Position numbers and translations under genes: made by a program
Source of the DNA: a virus
Virus record (IMG/VR): IMGVR_UViG_3300035701_000161
Span: 1-33,393 of that record
DNA length: 33,393 nucleotides
Direction: 5' to 3' (one strand)
Notes under the pieces: model-generated
Database searches by the model: none
What the model was told of the DNA's origin: nothing
Seen by the model: only the letters and a program-made list of their open reading frames with translations
Part shown: in pieces, positions 1-8,233 of the stretch
Layout of the letters: the number at the start of each line of letters is the position of its first letter
Numbering within the stretch: position 1 is the stretch's first letter

Positions 1-1
1 G

Positions 2-121
2 TCGCTCGGTCTGGCCGTCGTGGGGATTCGCTTCTATCCGCGCACGAAAAAACCCGCCACCGTACAAGACCGACCCACTGTGACAATGTACGGAAGGCGG
101 CGATACACGGAGGAGGACTGA
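2..121 (+). CDS. Hypothetical protein, C-terminal fragment
   Basis: An open frame enters from the left edge and ends at TGA 119-121, leaving the last 39 residues of a protein. The visible part starts with a short hydrophobic stretch (SLGLAVVGIRFYP) and ends in a charged tail (YGRRRYTEED). The next gene's GTG follows the stop with no gap, and a GGAGGAGG ribosome-binding site for it (about 109-116) lies inside this tail. That tight coupling is the main reason to believe this frame is coding. No function can be assigned. In phages of this layout a terminase or another packaging gene would be expected just upstream, but this fragment shows no terminase motif. Confidence 0.45.
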   Translation, partial: SLGLAVVGIRFYPRTKKPATVQDRPTVTMYGRRRYTEED

Positions 122-676
122 GTGGCGGCACGGAGGCGGGAACCGGCTGGACTCGCGTTAGCCAAATCGCTGGCGAGTTGTACGTCATGTCACGGTCTGG
201 GACGCAGCGAAAAACGGGGCGTCACGTGCCGTTGCGTTTACCGCAACATCTCCTCGGAGTGCTTGGAACGGTACCTGAACCTGGTTGAGGGCGAAGCCGA
301 GGGGCGCGACTGTTTCATGGAGATTTCGCAGCACGGGCACTTGATGGCAACCATGAAGGCGAGTGAGTACATCGCCGACTTCGACATGGCGGCGCGGCGG
401 GCATTGGATGAAACCGAGAAGAAGGTCCTCGAGTTGTACTTCCTTAAAGACTTGATCTGGAGACAATGCGCGCTGCGGCTGCAAATCGACCGAGGCACGT
501 TCTTTCACGCGGTCTACCGAACCATGGAGCGCCTCGGGCGCGAGCTGGCGCTCGCCGAAATCTGGCCGCTCGACGCCTACTTCGGCGCGCGGCGCGTAAA
601 GATGCGGATGGGGGCCGGGGGAGCGGGCGCGCCCGAAGTCCCGAATTTCCGCCGCTCGGCGCTGGCGGCGGCCTGA
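122..676 (+). CDS. Zinc-knuckle plus helix-turn-helix phage protein, possible regulator or packaging factor
   Basis: A 184-residue protein with a GTG start directly after the previous stop; GGAGGAGG a few bases upstream supports the start. Residues 20-38 hold a C-x2-C ... C-x-C cluster (C20, C23, C36, C38) that looks like a small zinc site. Residues about 95-140 (LDETEKKVLELYFLKD, then a second helix pair ending RTMERLGREL) resemble the sigma-70 region 4-like helix-turn-helix found in phage late regulators and some small terminase subunits. The C-terminus is Gly/Ala/Arg-rich and probably disordered. It lies two genes upstream of the portal, where a small terminase or a late-operon activator would fit. 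The HTH reading is from pattern only. A regulator is the preferred call, with small terminase as the alternative. Confidence 0.55.
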   Translation: MAARRREPAGLALAKSLASCTSCHGLGRSEKRGVTCRCVYRNISSECLERYLNLVEGEAEGRDCFMEISQHGHLMATMKASEYIADFDMAARRALDETEKKVLELYFLKDLIWRQCALRLQIDRGTFFHAVYRTMERLGRELALAEIWPLDAYFGARRVKMRMGAGGAGAPEVPNFRRSALAAA

Positions 677-680
677 TCGT

Positions 681-1103
681 ATGAAACTCAAGCTCCCAAC
701 CAACTACCGCCAGGTGATCGACGAGTTCGGTTGCCTCCAGGAGAAGATCGAGAGCGCCGCCGTCAGGATGAAGCCGGTGCGCGACCGCGAGAAAGAATTG
801 CGCGAGCGGATCCTCGGCTGGGCGGAGAACCTGCCGGACGACCAGAGTTGTTCGGTCGAGGGCGGGCACTACGCCGTCGCGGTGAGCGAACGGCGGATCG
901 AGCGAACGATCAAGTCGATGCGGGGCGTCTTAGCGGCGCTCGGGGAAACGACGTTCCTGAAGTCCTGCTCGTTTTCGTTCAAAGCGCTTAAGGAACACCT
1001 GCTCCCCGATGAGATGGCCAGGCTGCTGACGGAGTCACCGACCGGCCCGCGCGAGGTGACCGCGACCCCGCGAGTAGCGCTTATGAAGCGGAAGGCGGCC
1101 TAG
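681..1103 (+). CDS. Small conserved phage protein, helical N-terminus (unknown function)
   Basis: 140 residues, ATG start 4 nt after the previous stop. The N-terminal third is predicted helical and charged (QEKIESAAVRMKPVRDREKELRE in part). It is followed by a segment with beta character (VEGGHYAVAVSERRIERTI) and a further helical region. The order (helix, then a 'V-E-G-x-Y-x-V-x-V' strand, then a basic helix) is loosely reminiscent of phage Gam/Gp157-type DNA-associated proteins. I cannot confirm that, and the position directly before the portal argues for a packaging or structural role. Its stop codon TAG (1101-1103) shares its last base with the GTG start of the portal gene, so the two are translationally coupled. 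Confidence 0.55.
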   Translation: MKLKLPTNYRQVIDEFGCLQEKIESAAVRMKPVRDREKELRERILGWAENLPDDQSCSVEGGHYAVAVSERRIERTIKSMRGVLAALGETTFLKSCSFSFKALKEHLLPDEMARLLTESPTGPREVTATPRVALMKRKAA

Positions 1104-3283
1104 TGCAGCTCGATCTCTCCAGAAACGAACTAGGCCGACTTGGCCGGCGCATCCAGGAAGACTACGACGCCGCGATCGGCGACCACGAGCGCCGGATGGA
1201 GCGGTTCCGTAGTTACTACCAGCGGTGGCGCAACCGGGTGGATCCGCCGGCGCGCGGCGAAGAGCACGAACCGAACTTCTCGGTTCCGCTAGTCCAGTGG
1301 AACGTCGCCCAGAAGTGGGCCGACGACATGAGCAAACTGCTCGGCGCCGACGCCGAGATCGTGGCGAAACCCGTCGGACCCGCCGACCAGAAGCTCGCGG
1401 CGAAGGTCGGCCGATACGAGACCTGGCGAGTGTTCCAGTCGATGCGCCTGGTCAATTCCTTCGCCACCTTCTGTTTCCGGAAGACGCTCTTCGGCCGATC
1501 CCACGCCTACGCACCTTGGCTACGTCAGACGTTTCCGGTTCGAGATCCGCGCACGCGCGCGGTGACCGAGAAACTCGCATACGAAGGGCCCGGCTTCTTT
1601 CCCCTGTGGCCTGACGATTTGATCGTTCCGGCGGAGGACGCGGTCAGCATCCACGACTTCAGTTACTGTATCCGGCGCTACCGGGTGCGGGTCGACGACC
1701 TGGTGAAAGGCGAAAAGCAAGGCCTCTATCAAGGGATCTCCGAGCGTTACGAGAAACTCGTCGAGGCCGCGCGAAACACCGAAAAGCGCGAAGCGGAGGG
1801 CGAAGAGGTCAAACGGGAGAAGGACGAAGCCGAAGGCGTGGTTTTCGAGGGTGGCCTCTCCCCCCGCGGCGAACTGACCGTCCTGGACTGGTACGGCTGG
1901 TGGCGCAAACTGAAGGGGCGGCGCGACGCGCGCGAAGAGAACCTCCGCGATCGCGAGCGCTACGAGAGCGAACTGGTCGGCAGCTACATCCCCGACCTCG
2001 ACCTCGTCATCGGGGCCCAGGATCTGCTCGATCTTTACCCGACGAAGCGCCTACGACGCCCGATCGTCGAAACATCCCTGCTGAAGGACGGGAGCTACTG
2101 GTCCCCTGGTTTCGGCGAGATTCTCGAGTCCATTGAAGACGAAAGCACCGTCAACCACCGCCTTTTCACTAAAGCTGGGATGCTCGCGGTCGGGCCACTG
2201 ATCTTTTACAAACCCTCGGCTGGCTTCGATCCGGGGACGTTCTTCGTCGCGCCGGGAATGGCCGTTCCGACCGAAGATCCAGCCAGCGTCAACGTGGTGC
2301 GGATGACGGCGGACCTTCAGTATCCGATCCTCCAGGGCCAGGCCCTCAATCGCTACGCGGAGCGAACGACGGGCCTGACCGACATGTCCGGCGGGCGCGC
2401 AAGCGACCAGCCGAATCAGCCTCGGACAGCGAGAGGAACCCTCGCGCTCCTCGAGCAGGGAAACATCAGGGCGAACCTCGACACGCTCGTCTTGCGCGAA
2501 GACATGAGCGAGGTGGTGCGCCATTTCTGGACCCTGGAACAGCAGTTTCCGGGGACCGAGAAGACGTTCTTCCGGGTCACCGAGGAAGAGGCGAAGGGGC
2601 TGTTCCCAACCTCGAAGGGCGGCGCCGAGATGAAGCCGGAGGAGATGCTCGGCGACTACGACTTCGATCTGAAGTTCGCCACGTCGGCGTGGTCGAGGGA
2701 GGCCGAGAAGGATCGCGCCATTCAAGTTTTCGGGCTCGACCTGCAAAATCCCCTGATTCTGAACAATCCCCGTGCTTTGTGGGTTGCAACCAACCGCCTG
2801 CACAAGGCGCTTGGCGACGACAACCTCGGGGACATCCTGCCCGAGCCGGCGGACTTGGCGCGGCCGCGCACTCCGATCGAGGAATGGAACCTGGCCTTGC
2901 AAGGCGAGGATCTTCTCGTCCATCCGGACGATCACGACGAGTTGCACGAACGCGAGCACCTGGGGCAGATTCAACGCGAGCGGGAGGACCCGGAACGCGC
3001 CGACTTGCAGGCGATTCGGGCGATGATCGAACACACCAAGGACCACCGTAAGCAGGCGAGCGAGAAACTGCTGCGCCAGGCGCTGGTCCAAGAGACGGTG
3101 AAGATGTTCGCCGGCAACCTGGCCAGCGGGCAGGGTCTGCAACCGCCGGGCCAGCCGACCGGCGTCAACCAGTTGCAGGCGTTACTCGGGGAACTCGCGG
3201 GACCGGGAGGGGGCGCGCCGGCGCCGCCGGGGCCAGGGGTCCCTGCAGCCGGTCAAGGGGAAACGCCGCCGCCGGTCACGTGA
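1103..3283 (+). CDS. Portal protein (P22-sized, podovirus type)
   Basis: 726 residues, essentially the length of the P22 gp1-type portal. The portal is the dodecameric ring at the capsid vertex through which DNA is packaged and ejected. Supporting features: an N-terminal helical, Arg/Tyr-rich segment (ERFRSYYQRWRNRVDPP); the motif NFSVPLVQWNVAQKWADDM; a long central alpha/beta region; the segment QPNQPRTARGTLALLEQGN typical of this class; and a long helical, glutamine-rich C-terminus after about residue 600 ending in a Gly/Pro/Ala tail, as expected for a barrel region. The GTG start overlaps the previous stop by one base. It is followed by small conserved proteins, a scaffold candidate and a capsid protein, the usual portal-to-capsid order. 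No frameshift is visible. Family assignment rests on size, motif flavour and context. Confidence 0.75.
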   Translation: MQLDLSRNELGRLGRRIQEDYDAAIGDHERRMERFRSYYQRWRNRVDPPARGEEHEPNFSVPLVQWNVAQKWADDMSKLLGADAEIVAKPVGPADQKLAAKVGRYETWRVFQSMRLVNSFATFCFRKTLFGRSHAYAPWLRQTFPVRDPRTRAVTEKLAYEGPGFFPLWPDDLIVPAEDAVSIHDFSYCIRRYRVRVDDLVKGEKQGLYQGISERYEKLVEAARNTEKREAEGEEVKREKDEAEGVVFEGGLSPRGELTVLDWYGWWRKLKGRRDAREENLRDRERYESELVGSYIPDLDLVIGAQDLLDLYPTKRLRRPIVETSLLKDGSYWSPGFGEILESIEDESTVNHRLFTKAGMLAVGPLIFYKPSAGFDPGTFFVAPGMAVPTEDPASVNVVRMTADLQYPILQGQALNRYAERTTGLTDMSGGRASDQPNQPRTARGTLALLEQGNIRANLDTLVLREDMSEVVRHFWTLEQQFPGTEKTFFRVTEEEAKGLFPTSKGGAEMKPEEMLGDYDFDLKFATSAWSREAEKDRAIQVFGLDLQNPLILNNPRALWVATNRLHKALGDDNLGDILPEPADLARPRTPIEEWNLALQGEDLLVHPDDHDELHEREHLGQIQREREDPERADLQAIRAMIEHTKDHRKQASEKLLRQALVQETVKMFAGNLASGQGLQPPGQPTGVNQLQALLGELAGPGGGAPAPPGPGVPAAGQGETPPPVT

Positions 3284-3292
3284 GGAGTCACG

Positions 3293-3466
3293 ATGCCCTG
3301 GAAACCAAAGGACGCCCCGCACAAGACGAAGAAGGCCTCGACGCCAAAGAAGAAGGAACTTTGGAGTGAGATCGCTAACAGGTTGCTCAAGGGTGGCGCG
3401 AGTGACGAGAGCGCCATCCGCCAAGCGAACGCGGTCGTCGGCGGGACGGCGAAGCATAAGCGGTGA
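3293..3466 (+). CDS. Small basic conserved phage protein (57 aa)
   Basis: A 57-residue gene (ATG 3293, TGA 3464-3466). GAGGAG at 3282-3287 serves as ribosome-binding site. The sequence starts MPWKPKDAPHKTKKASTPKK and continues KELWSEIANRLLKGG, ending in AIRQANAVVGG and a basic tail. This pattern (M-P-W-x-P-x-D-A-x-x-x-T-K-K-A, then a W-x-x-I-A-N helix and A-I-R-x-A-N-A) is a recurrent small protein in phage structural operons, so it is a real gene although its function is not established. It overlaps the following GTG by 4 nt. Confidence 0.75.
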   Translation: MPWKPKDAPHKTKKASTPKKKELWSEIANRLLKGGASDESAIRQANAVVGGTAKHKR

Positions 3467-3720
3467 GGAACTACAGCCACGACGACCTCGACGAACTGGA
3501 AATGACCCTCCAGAGTCCGGGTTACCGTCTGATTCGAGAACGTCTTGCGCTCGTGATCGCGGCGAAGTTGCGCGAGCTGGTTCGGCCTCTGGCGATGGAC
3601 AAAACCGCGCAACTGCGCGGAGAAATCGACGGTCTCGAGGGCGCGATCGCCACGGCGCACCTCCTACGGCGCGAGATCAGGGAGAAGTTGAAAAAAGCGC
3701 CTCCGGCCAAGGACGAATGA
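3463..3720 (+). CDS. Small helical phage protein (85 aa), unknown function
   Basis: 85 residues, GTG start overlapping the previous stop in a GTGA. The protein is strongly helical and charged. An N-terminal acidic segment (SHDDLDELEM) precedes a central amphipathic helix and a C-terminal helix rich in Arg/Lys and Glu (HLLRREIREKLKKAPPAKDE), consistent with a short coiled coil. Similar small helical proteins between portal and scaffold genes are common in podovirus-like genomes, but I recognise no functional family. It overlaps the next gene by ATGA. Confidence 0.6.
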   Translation: MRNYSHDDLDELEMTLQSPGYRLIRERLALVIAAKLRELVRPLAMDKTAQLRGEIDGLEGAIATAHLLRREIREKLKKAPPAKDE

Positions 3721-4067
3721 ACCTGGTCTTCGCAGTCCGTTGCCATTACTGCTCGAAGGCCCGTCCGCCCAGCGAGGTAATGGCGATCGGCACCGGCGGC
3801 GCCATCATGTGCTGGCACTGCCTGGAATGGCACGAGAGGGCCAAGGCGCTGTTCGCCGGACACCCTCCGCCGGGTTGCCAGGTGTGCGGGGTGAGCTTTG
3901 CGGCGTTGTGCGAACGGCAACCTGACGGCGATATCCGTATGTACATCCACGCGAAGGACCGGGTCTACCAGGTCCTGTGCCCGGCGTGCAGCGATATTTA
4001 CATTCGGAAGCGCGTTGACCTCTACGGGGCCACCGCTTTCGGGCACTCCCGGAAACTGGCCGGCTAG
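3717..4067 (+). CDS. Double zinc-ribbon phage protein
   Basis: 116 residues starting at ATG 3717, inside an ATGA overlap with the previous stop. Four C-x2-C pairs are visible: C9/C12, C32/C35, C54/C57 and C88/C91. These should form two zinc-binding sites (first with second pair, third with fourth). The linker MCWHCLEWHERA and the tail DLYGATAFGHSRK are conserved-looking elements of a small family in phage head operons. The fold suggests nucleic-acid or protein contact, but no biochemical role is known to me. It is the last of three short overlapping genes between portal and scaffold. An upstream in-frame extension (back to 3366) exists but is unused, because it would cover the two preceding real genes. 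Confidence 0.7.
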   Translation: MNLVFAVRCHYCSKARPPSEVMAIGTGGAIMCWHCLEWHERAKALFAGHPPPGCQVCGVSFAALCERQPDGDIRMYIHAKDRVYQVLCPACSDIYIRKRVDLYGATAFGHSRKLAG

Positions 4068-4074
4068 ACCGGCC
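4058..4074 (+). other. Small GC hairpin at gene end
   Basis: A 6-bp perfect stem, GGCCGG (4058-4063) with CCGGCC (4069-4074), and a 5-nt loop containing the stop codon of the zinc-ribbon gene. There is no U-tract, so it is not an intrinsic terminator. It could act in RNA processing or be incidental GC-rich sequence. Confidence 0.3.
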
Positions 4075-4091
4075 GTGGCGAGAGAGACTGA

Positions 4092-4958
4092 ATGGACAAC
4101 GAAGTACAAACACAGGTCGCAGTTCCCGATCCGAGCCTGACGCCATCCGAGGTCGTTGCCGACCCGGAAACGGGAGACAAGGGCGACAAGACCACCGACA
4201 AAGGCGAAACCGCCGAACTGCGGAAACAGGTCGCGGACCAAAAAAAGCGACTCGACGAACTGGCGGCCAGCGAACGCTACTGGGCGGACAAGGCCAAGGG
4301 CGGGGCGGATGCCGGCGGCGATCCGGAAGATCCTGGAGAGGGGGCGGACGACGACGACGGGGGCGAGGCGCCGGAAACGCCAATTTCACCCGACGACTTT
4401 CTCGACGAACTGAGTAAGACCGGGCCGGCCGCCATCGAGAAGGCGCTCGGCAAACGCGGTTTCGTTCGGAAAGAGGACGTCGTCAAACTGGCGACCGAGA
4501 TCGCGAACAACGTGGTCGCGCGCGAACGCGGCAAGATCACTAGCGATGCGAGACTGGTCAGCGAGTACCCGGAGTTGCGCGATGAAAAGTCGGAACTCTT
4601 CATTGAAACCGGCAAGGTCTACCGGGAGCTCGTCGCGGCGGATCCGAAACTCCACAAGTCGCCGGCGACGTTGCTCCTGGCGGCGAAGTACGCCAAACAG
4701 GAGTTGAAGTTGCGCGATATGCGACCCAAGGCCAGGGACGCCGATGAGCAACCGCCCGACTATCGGGAAACCGAGGACGACGATCGGACGAATCGGCTCA
4801 AGGGCCAAATGGGAACCACCGGACGCGGCCACGGGGCGCCAAGGGAAGACGACGATGAAATCGGCCCGCAGGCTCGCGCGGTGATTGAGGCGATGGGGCG
4901 ATACGGCGTGGACGAGAAAGCCTTCCGTGCCCAACGCGCCAAGGAGCGGAGGCGATAA
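4092..4958 (+). CDS. Capsid scaffolding protein candidate
   Basis: 288 residues. Composition and layout fit a phage scaffold. There is a disordered acidic N-terminus; a charged helical segment at about 40-65 (ELRKQVADQKKRLDELAASE) likely to be coiled coil; an extremely acidic Gly/Asp linker (DPGEGADDDDGGEAPETP); a helical core with FLDELSKTGPAAIEKALGKRG; and a basic C-terminus ending in an Arg-rich tail (FRAQRAKERRR). Basic C-terminal helices typically bind the capsid shell during procapsid assembly. Position between portal and major capsid protein is the standard place. No serine-protease motif is visible, so a protease-scaffold fusion is not supported. Its TAA shares a base with the next ATG (TAATG). 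Confidence 0.65.
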   Translation: MDNEVQTQVAVPDPSLTPSEVVADPETGDKGDKTTDKGETAELRKQVADQKKRLDELAASERYWADKAKGGADAGGDPEDPGEGADDDDGGEAPETPISPDDFLDELSKTGPAAIEKALGKRGFVRKEDVVKLATEIANNVVARERGKITSDARLVSEYPELRDEKSELFIETGKVYRELVAADPKLHKSPATLLLAAKYAKQELKLRDMRPKARDADEQPPDYRETEDDDRTNRLKGQMGTTGRGHGAPREDDDEIGPQARAVIEAMGRYGVDEKAFRAQRAKERRR

Positions 4959-5650
4959 TGCCCGCAAAACCAGCCAAGAAGATCATGGTTCAGGGAACTG
5001 GACCGTCTCGCCTGAATCGCGATCCGCGCGCATCGAACGATCCTTACGCGGTACTCGCCGGGTTGCACGTCAACGGCAAGCCTGTCGAGGACCTGCCTTA
5101 CGCCCAGGTCGGCAAACTGAGGTACTACGACACCGACGAGGCGATCGAGAAGCGCAACGTGGGCAAGACCGGCCACGGGATCAAGATCGCATCCGGCGGG
5201 CGGGCGCGGGTGACGGCAACCGATCCAGCCAAAGCCATCGAAGAGCGCCGGGACTTTCGTAGCGAGCAGTCGGTGGAGATATTCGACGCTCCCGACCCCA
5301 TGCGAGAGATCGCCGACGCCCACGTCGGGCCGGGGATGTCCCCGAAGTTTCTCTCGCCAGCGCGCGTCGCGCGCAGCGGCACCCGCGGGTTCGAGATAGT
5401 CAACGACAAGCACGGCGATCCGGTAAAACTCGGCGAGATGGTTCTCGCCCAGATGCCGGTCGAGCGAGTAAAAGCGCGCAATCGTACCTTTCAACGTAAA
5501 GGCCAGGCGCGCGTGCAAGAGATTCGCGAACGATTTGAAGAGGGGCAACAGCGCATCAACCGTGACGCCCGCGCAGGGCGCCCGTCCGCGCTGGCCGAAG
5601 ACGAAATTCCCGGCTTCGGCGATGGTCTCCACTCCGACGGGGAAGACTGA
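4958..5650 (+). CDS. Phage head-region protein of unknown function
   Basis: 230 residues, ATG overlapping the previous stop by one base. N-terminal portion KPAKKIMVQGTG is basic. The middle contains a likely alpha/beta segment with FEIVNDKHGDPVKLGEMVLA, and the C-terminal third is a charged helix (RKGQARVQEIRERFEEGQQR) followed by an acidic tail. Proteins with this look (a small 'D-x-x-G-x-P-V-x-L-G-E' segment followed by an Arg/Glu helix) recur between scaffold and capsid genes in podovirus-like genomes, where they may be minor head or assembly factors. I cannot assign a specific activity. Confidence 0.5.
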   Translation: MPAKPAKKIMVQGTGPSRLNRDPRASNDPYAVLAGLHVNGKPVEDLPYAQVGKLRYYDTDEAIEKRNVGKTGHGIKIASGGRARVTATDPAKAIEERRDFRSEQSVEIFDAPDPMREIADAHVGPGMSPKFLSPARVARSGTRGFEIVNDKHGDPVKLGEMVLAQMPVERVKARNRTFQRKGQARVQEIRERFEEGQQRINRDARAGRPSALAEDEIPGFGDGLHSDGED

Positions 5651-5666
5651 AAACTAAGGAGTGGCT

Positions 5667-6191
5667 ATGGCCAATAGAGACAACCCGCATGGGCTGGCGC
5701 CCTTGCTACGTACCCTCGGTGGTGGACCTCCCAGCGTGCAGCAGTACGTGAAGGATGCTGCGGAGAATGCCATCATCTGTATCAACGACCTCGTCGGGAT
5801 GGCGACCGATGGGGGCCTGATCCTGGCCGCGAATCCGGGCAACGTCTTCTACATCGGCGTCGCCCTGAATCACGCCCTGGCGTACACCCTTTCAACCCAC
5901 CTGGTGGTCGATTCTCCGGACGCCGTTTTCGAGGCGCAGGACAACGCCGTCAGTGCGGGAGTGGTAGCCGCCGACATCGGCGCGGCCGCCAACATCGAGG
6001 TCAACGCCGGCAGCACGAAGAGTCTGGTCTCGGGACACGAGATCAACGAAACCGGCATTCACGCGACGAGCATCCTCGACGTGAAACTGCTCCGGCTGAT
6101 GAACACGCCGGATAACGCTTTCGGTCCGCACGCCCGGATCGAAGTGCGCATCTCGCGCCACATGCTGGCGCCTGGCGTGGTGGGGATCTAA
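5667..6191 (+). CDS. Capsid decoration-type protein upstream of major capsid
   Basis: 174 residues from ATG 5667. The start is fixed by TAAGGA at 5655-5660, six bases upstream; an in-frame GTG at 5661 is too close to that site. The protein begins ANRDNPHGLAPLLRTLGGG and contains YIGVALNHALAYTLSTHLVV and DSPDAVFEAQDN. These are beta-rich signatures of small proteins commonly encoded directly before a gpT-like or HK97-fold capsid gene. Size, beta character and position suggest a head decoration or stabilisation protein exposed on the capsid surface. It is followed after 40 nt by the major capsid gene, which has its own GAGGAG site. Function is inferred from context. Confidence 0.6.
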   Translation: MANRDNPHGLAPLLRTLGGGPPSVQQYVKDAAENAIICINDLVGMATDGGLILAANPGNVFYIGVALNHALAYTLSTHLVVDSPDAVFEAQDNAVSAGVVAADIGAAANIEVNAGSTKSLVSGHEINETGIHATSILDVKLLRLMNTPDNAFGPHARIEVRISRHMLAPGVVGI

Positions 6192-6231
6192 GCGTCCCAA
6201 CCGGACGGAAATCTGATCTGAGGAGAAAACC

Positions 6232-7158
6232 ATGTTAGTCACACGACAAGCGTTCAAGGATTTCTACTTGGTTACGATGCTCCCCGCCCTGGAACTGGTG
6301 ATTTGGAACCGGTACAAGCGGTTCCCCCAGCAGTGGACGAGGATCTTCGCCCAGGAATCGACCAAGCGAGGCATCTTCCAGAGCTCGCAGGTCACCGGAG
6401 TCGGCCTCATGCGCGGCATCACCGAAGGCGCGCCGGTCGGCTACGACAAACCCCTTCAGGGGTTCAACAAGACGTTCATCCCGGTTCGCTTCGGGCTCGG
6501 CATCCAGTGCACGGTCGACGTGATGGAAGACGACTCGAAGCTGGGCATCGAAGCCAAGAAATCGGTGATGCTCGCGAACTCCTGCAAGGAAACCATGGAG
6601 GTCATGTTCGCCTCCGCGATCAACAACGGCTTCGATCCCGCCTTCCCCGGTCCCGACGGCGCCGCTCTGTTCTCGGCCTCGCATCCGTTGGTCAAGGCGG
6701 GAGGGTTCCAGAACAACCTGCTCCCGGTCGCCGCGGATCTCGACCAGACGAGTTTGCAACTCGCTCTCACCGACTACGAGACGATGCTCAACGCCGAGGG
6801 CGCGCGCATGTCGCTGCCGCTTCCGCGCCTGGTTGTCACTCCGGCTAACCGTTGGAGCGCGGCCGAGATCATCGAATCCAAAATGCGGTCGAACACCGCG
6901 AACAACGCAATCAATCCGCTACAGTTCGCCAACGGCGGGCTGCCGGACTGGTTCGTCTGGAACTACCTGACCGACCCGGACGCCTGGTTCCTCTGCGCAT
7001 CGCCCGAGGACACCGGCCTTCTGGTGGTCTTCCAGCGGAAACCGTATACCCGGTACTGGGTCGACGACGAGACCGAGACCGGGGTGCAGGCGATGAGGTT
7101 CAAGGCGGACTACGGGGTCGCCGATTTCTACGGCACCTACGGGACGCCGGGGGCCTGA
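6232..7158 (+). CDS. Major capsid protein (HK97 fold, gpT-like)
   Basis: 308 residues, ATG with GAGGAG 7 bases upstream. The sequence matches the pattern of the Mu gpT-like/HK97-fold major head subunit. N-terminal helix with TRQAFKDFYLVTMLPALE; a RGIF...GVGLMRGITEGAPV segment; an E-loop/P-domain region; the hallmark GPDGAALFSASHPLV at about residues 141-155; and a C-terminal beta segment with ARMSLPLPRLVVTPANRW and DWFVWNYLTDPDAWFLC. It is shorter than P22 gp5 (about 430 aa), lacking an extra insertion domain. It follows scaffold and decoration candidates. A strong hairpin lies 20 bases after the stop, perhaps tuning its expression relative to downstream genes. Confidence 0.8.
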   Translation: MLVTRQAFKDFYLVTMLPALELVIWNRYKRFPQQWTRIFAQESTKRGIFQSSQVTGVGLMRGITEGAPVGYDKPLQGFNKTFIPVRFGLGIQCTVDVMEDDSKLGIEAKKSVMLANSCKETMEVMFASAINNGFDPAFPGPDGAALFSASHPLVKAGGFQNNLLPVAADLDQTSLQLALTDYETMLNAEGARMSLPLPRLVVTPANRWSAAEIIESKMRSNTANNAINPLQFANGGLPDWFVWNYLTDPDAWFLCASPEDTGLLVVFQRKPYTRYWVDDETETGVQAMRFKADYGVADFYGTYGTPGA

Positions 7159-7178
7159 CACCGGCCTGGCGGAGTAAA

Positions 7179-7200
7179 GGGGCCGCCGACCGGCGGCCCT
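7179..7200 (+). terminator. Strong GC hairpin downstream of the capsid gene
   Basis: GGGCCGCC (7180-7187) pairs perfectly with GGCGGCCC (7192-7199) around a 4-nt GACC loop; a G-U pair extends the base. No run of T follows (ACTCTTCGCG), so it would be at most a partial terminator. An RNA-stability or processing element protecting capsid mRNA is equally likely. Confidence 0.5.
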
Positions 7201-7225
7201 ACTCTTCGCGGGAAAGGAAACCACC

Positions 7226-8209
7226 ATGGGAGTCAGCAATTTCGACGTACTACAAGCAAACGCCTACATTGGCGCGAATTTCGACACGCAAGGGAACCGC
7301 ATTTTCGTGCGGCCATATCTGGGGACGGGACAAGGCGACTCGCCCAAATCGGCTTTGAAGACGCTAGCGGGTGCGCTGGCGAAATGCACGGCCAACCGAA
7401 ACGACGTGGTGAGCATGCTGGCGGATCACAGCACGATGGATTACACCACGGATCTGCAGAGCGCGACGTTGGACTGGAACCTGAGTGGCACGCACCTGAT
7501 CGGGTCGCCCCCAGGCAGCATTTTTGGTTCGCGGTGCCGGATCGCCTTCACCGATGCCTACGACGCGGCCAGCAACTTGTTCACGTTGAGTGGCCACGGC
7601 TGCATTCTTCGGAACCTGCTGCTGTTCGCCGGAGTTGCCGGGACCCTACCGACAGGGTGCATGAAGGTCACGGGGAACCGGAACCTGGTCGAGAACTGCC
7701 AGATCAGTGGAATCGGCCACGACAACAACGACATCGCCAACGCCTACTCGCTGTACTTGAGCGGCAGCGAGAACACATTCCGCCACTGCGTGATCGGGTT
7801 GGATACGATCAGCCGTGGGACGGGCGACAACGCGGAGTTGGTGTTCGCCGGCGGAGCTACGCGGAACCTGTTCGAAGACTGCATCTTCCTCACATTTGCC
7901 GCGGCGAACACGCATCAGTTTGTGAAGCGGGCGGTCTCGGCCACGGACCGATCGAACATCTTCAAGCGGTGCCAGTTCATCAACTTCGACTGGACCGCCG
8001 GTGGCGGCGTGACAATGCTGGAGGTATTCGATGTGACGGCCAGCGGCTCGCCGGCCGGCTTCATCGACCTCTTCGGCTGCTCCTTCGCCGGCGCGGCGGC
8101 TTGGGAGGCCTCTACTGGGGCGTCTGGGATCGTTCGGGCGGACAACGTTTCCGCGGCGGCGGGAAGTGCCACTACCGGTGGGCGTGCATTAGCTGTGACC
8201 GGGGCATAG
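7226..8209 (+). CDS. Right-handed beta-helix virion protein
   Basis: 327 residues, ATG preceded by GGAAAGGAAA. After an N-terminal segment (NRIFVRPYLGTGQGDSPKSA) reminiscent of pectate-lyase-like proteins ('G-x-x-x-x-S-P-x-x-A-x-x-T-L'), the body shows recurring short strands with N/C/F turns: NRNLVENCQISG, ENTFRHCVIG, TRNLFEDCIFL, SNIFKRCQFINF. Spacing of about 25-35 residues between such rungs is typical of a parallel beta-helix. Such proteins next to a capsid gene may be head fibres or surface proteins. Enzymatic activity is not supported by a visible catalytic set. The gene is bracketed by two strong hairpins, so it may behave as a separable cassette in the operon. Confidence 0.6.
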   Translation: MGVSNFDVLQANAYIGANFDTQGNRIFVRPYLGTGQGDSPKSALKTLAGALAKCTANRNDVVSMLADHSTMDYTTDLQSATLDWNLSGTHLIGSPPGSIFGSRCRIAFTDAYDAASNLFTLSGHGCILRNLLLFAGVAGTLPTGCMKVTGNRNLVENCQISGIGHDNNDIANAYSLYLSGSENTFRHCVIGLDTISRGTGDNAELVFAGGATRNLFEDCIFLTFAAANTHQFVKRAVSATDRSNIFKRCQFINFDWTAGGGVTMLEVFDVTASGSPAGFIDLFGCSFAGAAAWEASTGASGIVRADNVSAAAGSATTGGRALAVTGA

Positions 8210-8233
8210 TAGAACCCGGAACTCGGCGCAACT

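Noticed and set aside
2051-3142. 363-aa minus-strand open frame inside the portal gene
   Set aside because: Shadow frame fully inside the portal gene, no ribosome-binding site, no family features.
5661-5666. GTG 5661 as start of the decoration-type protein
   Set aside because: It abuts the ribosome-binding site; ATG 5667 has correct spacing and gives the typical N-terminus.
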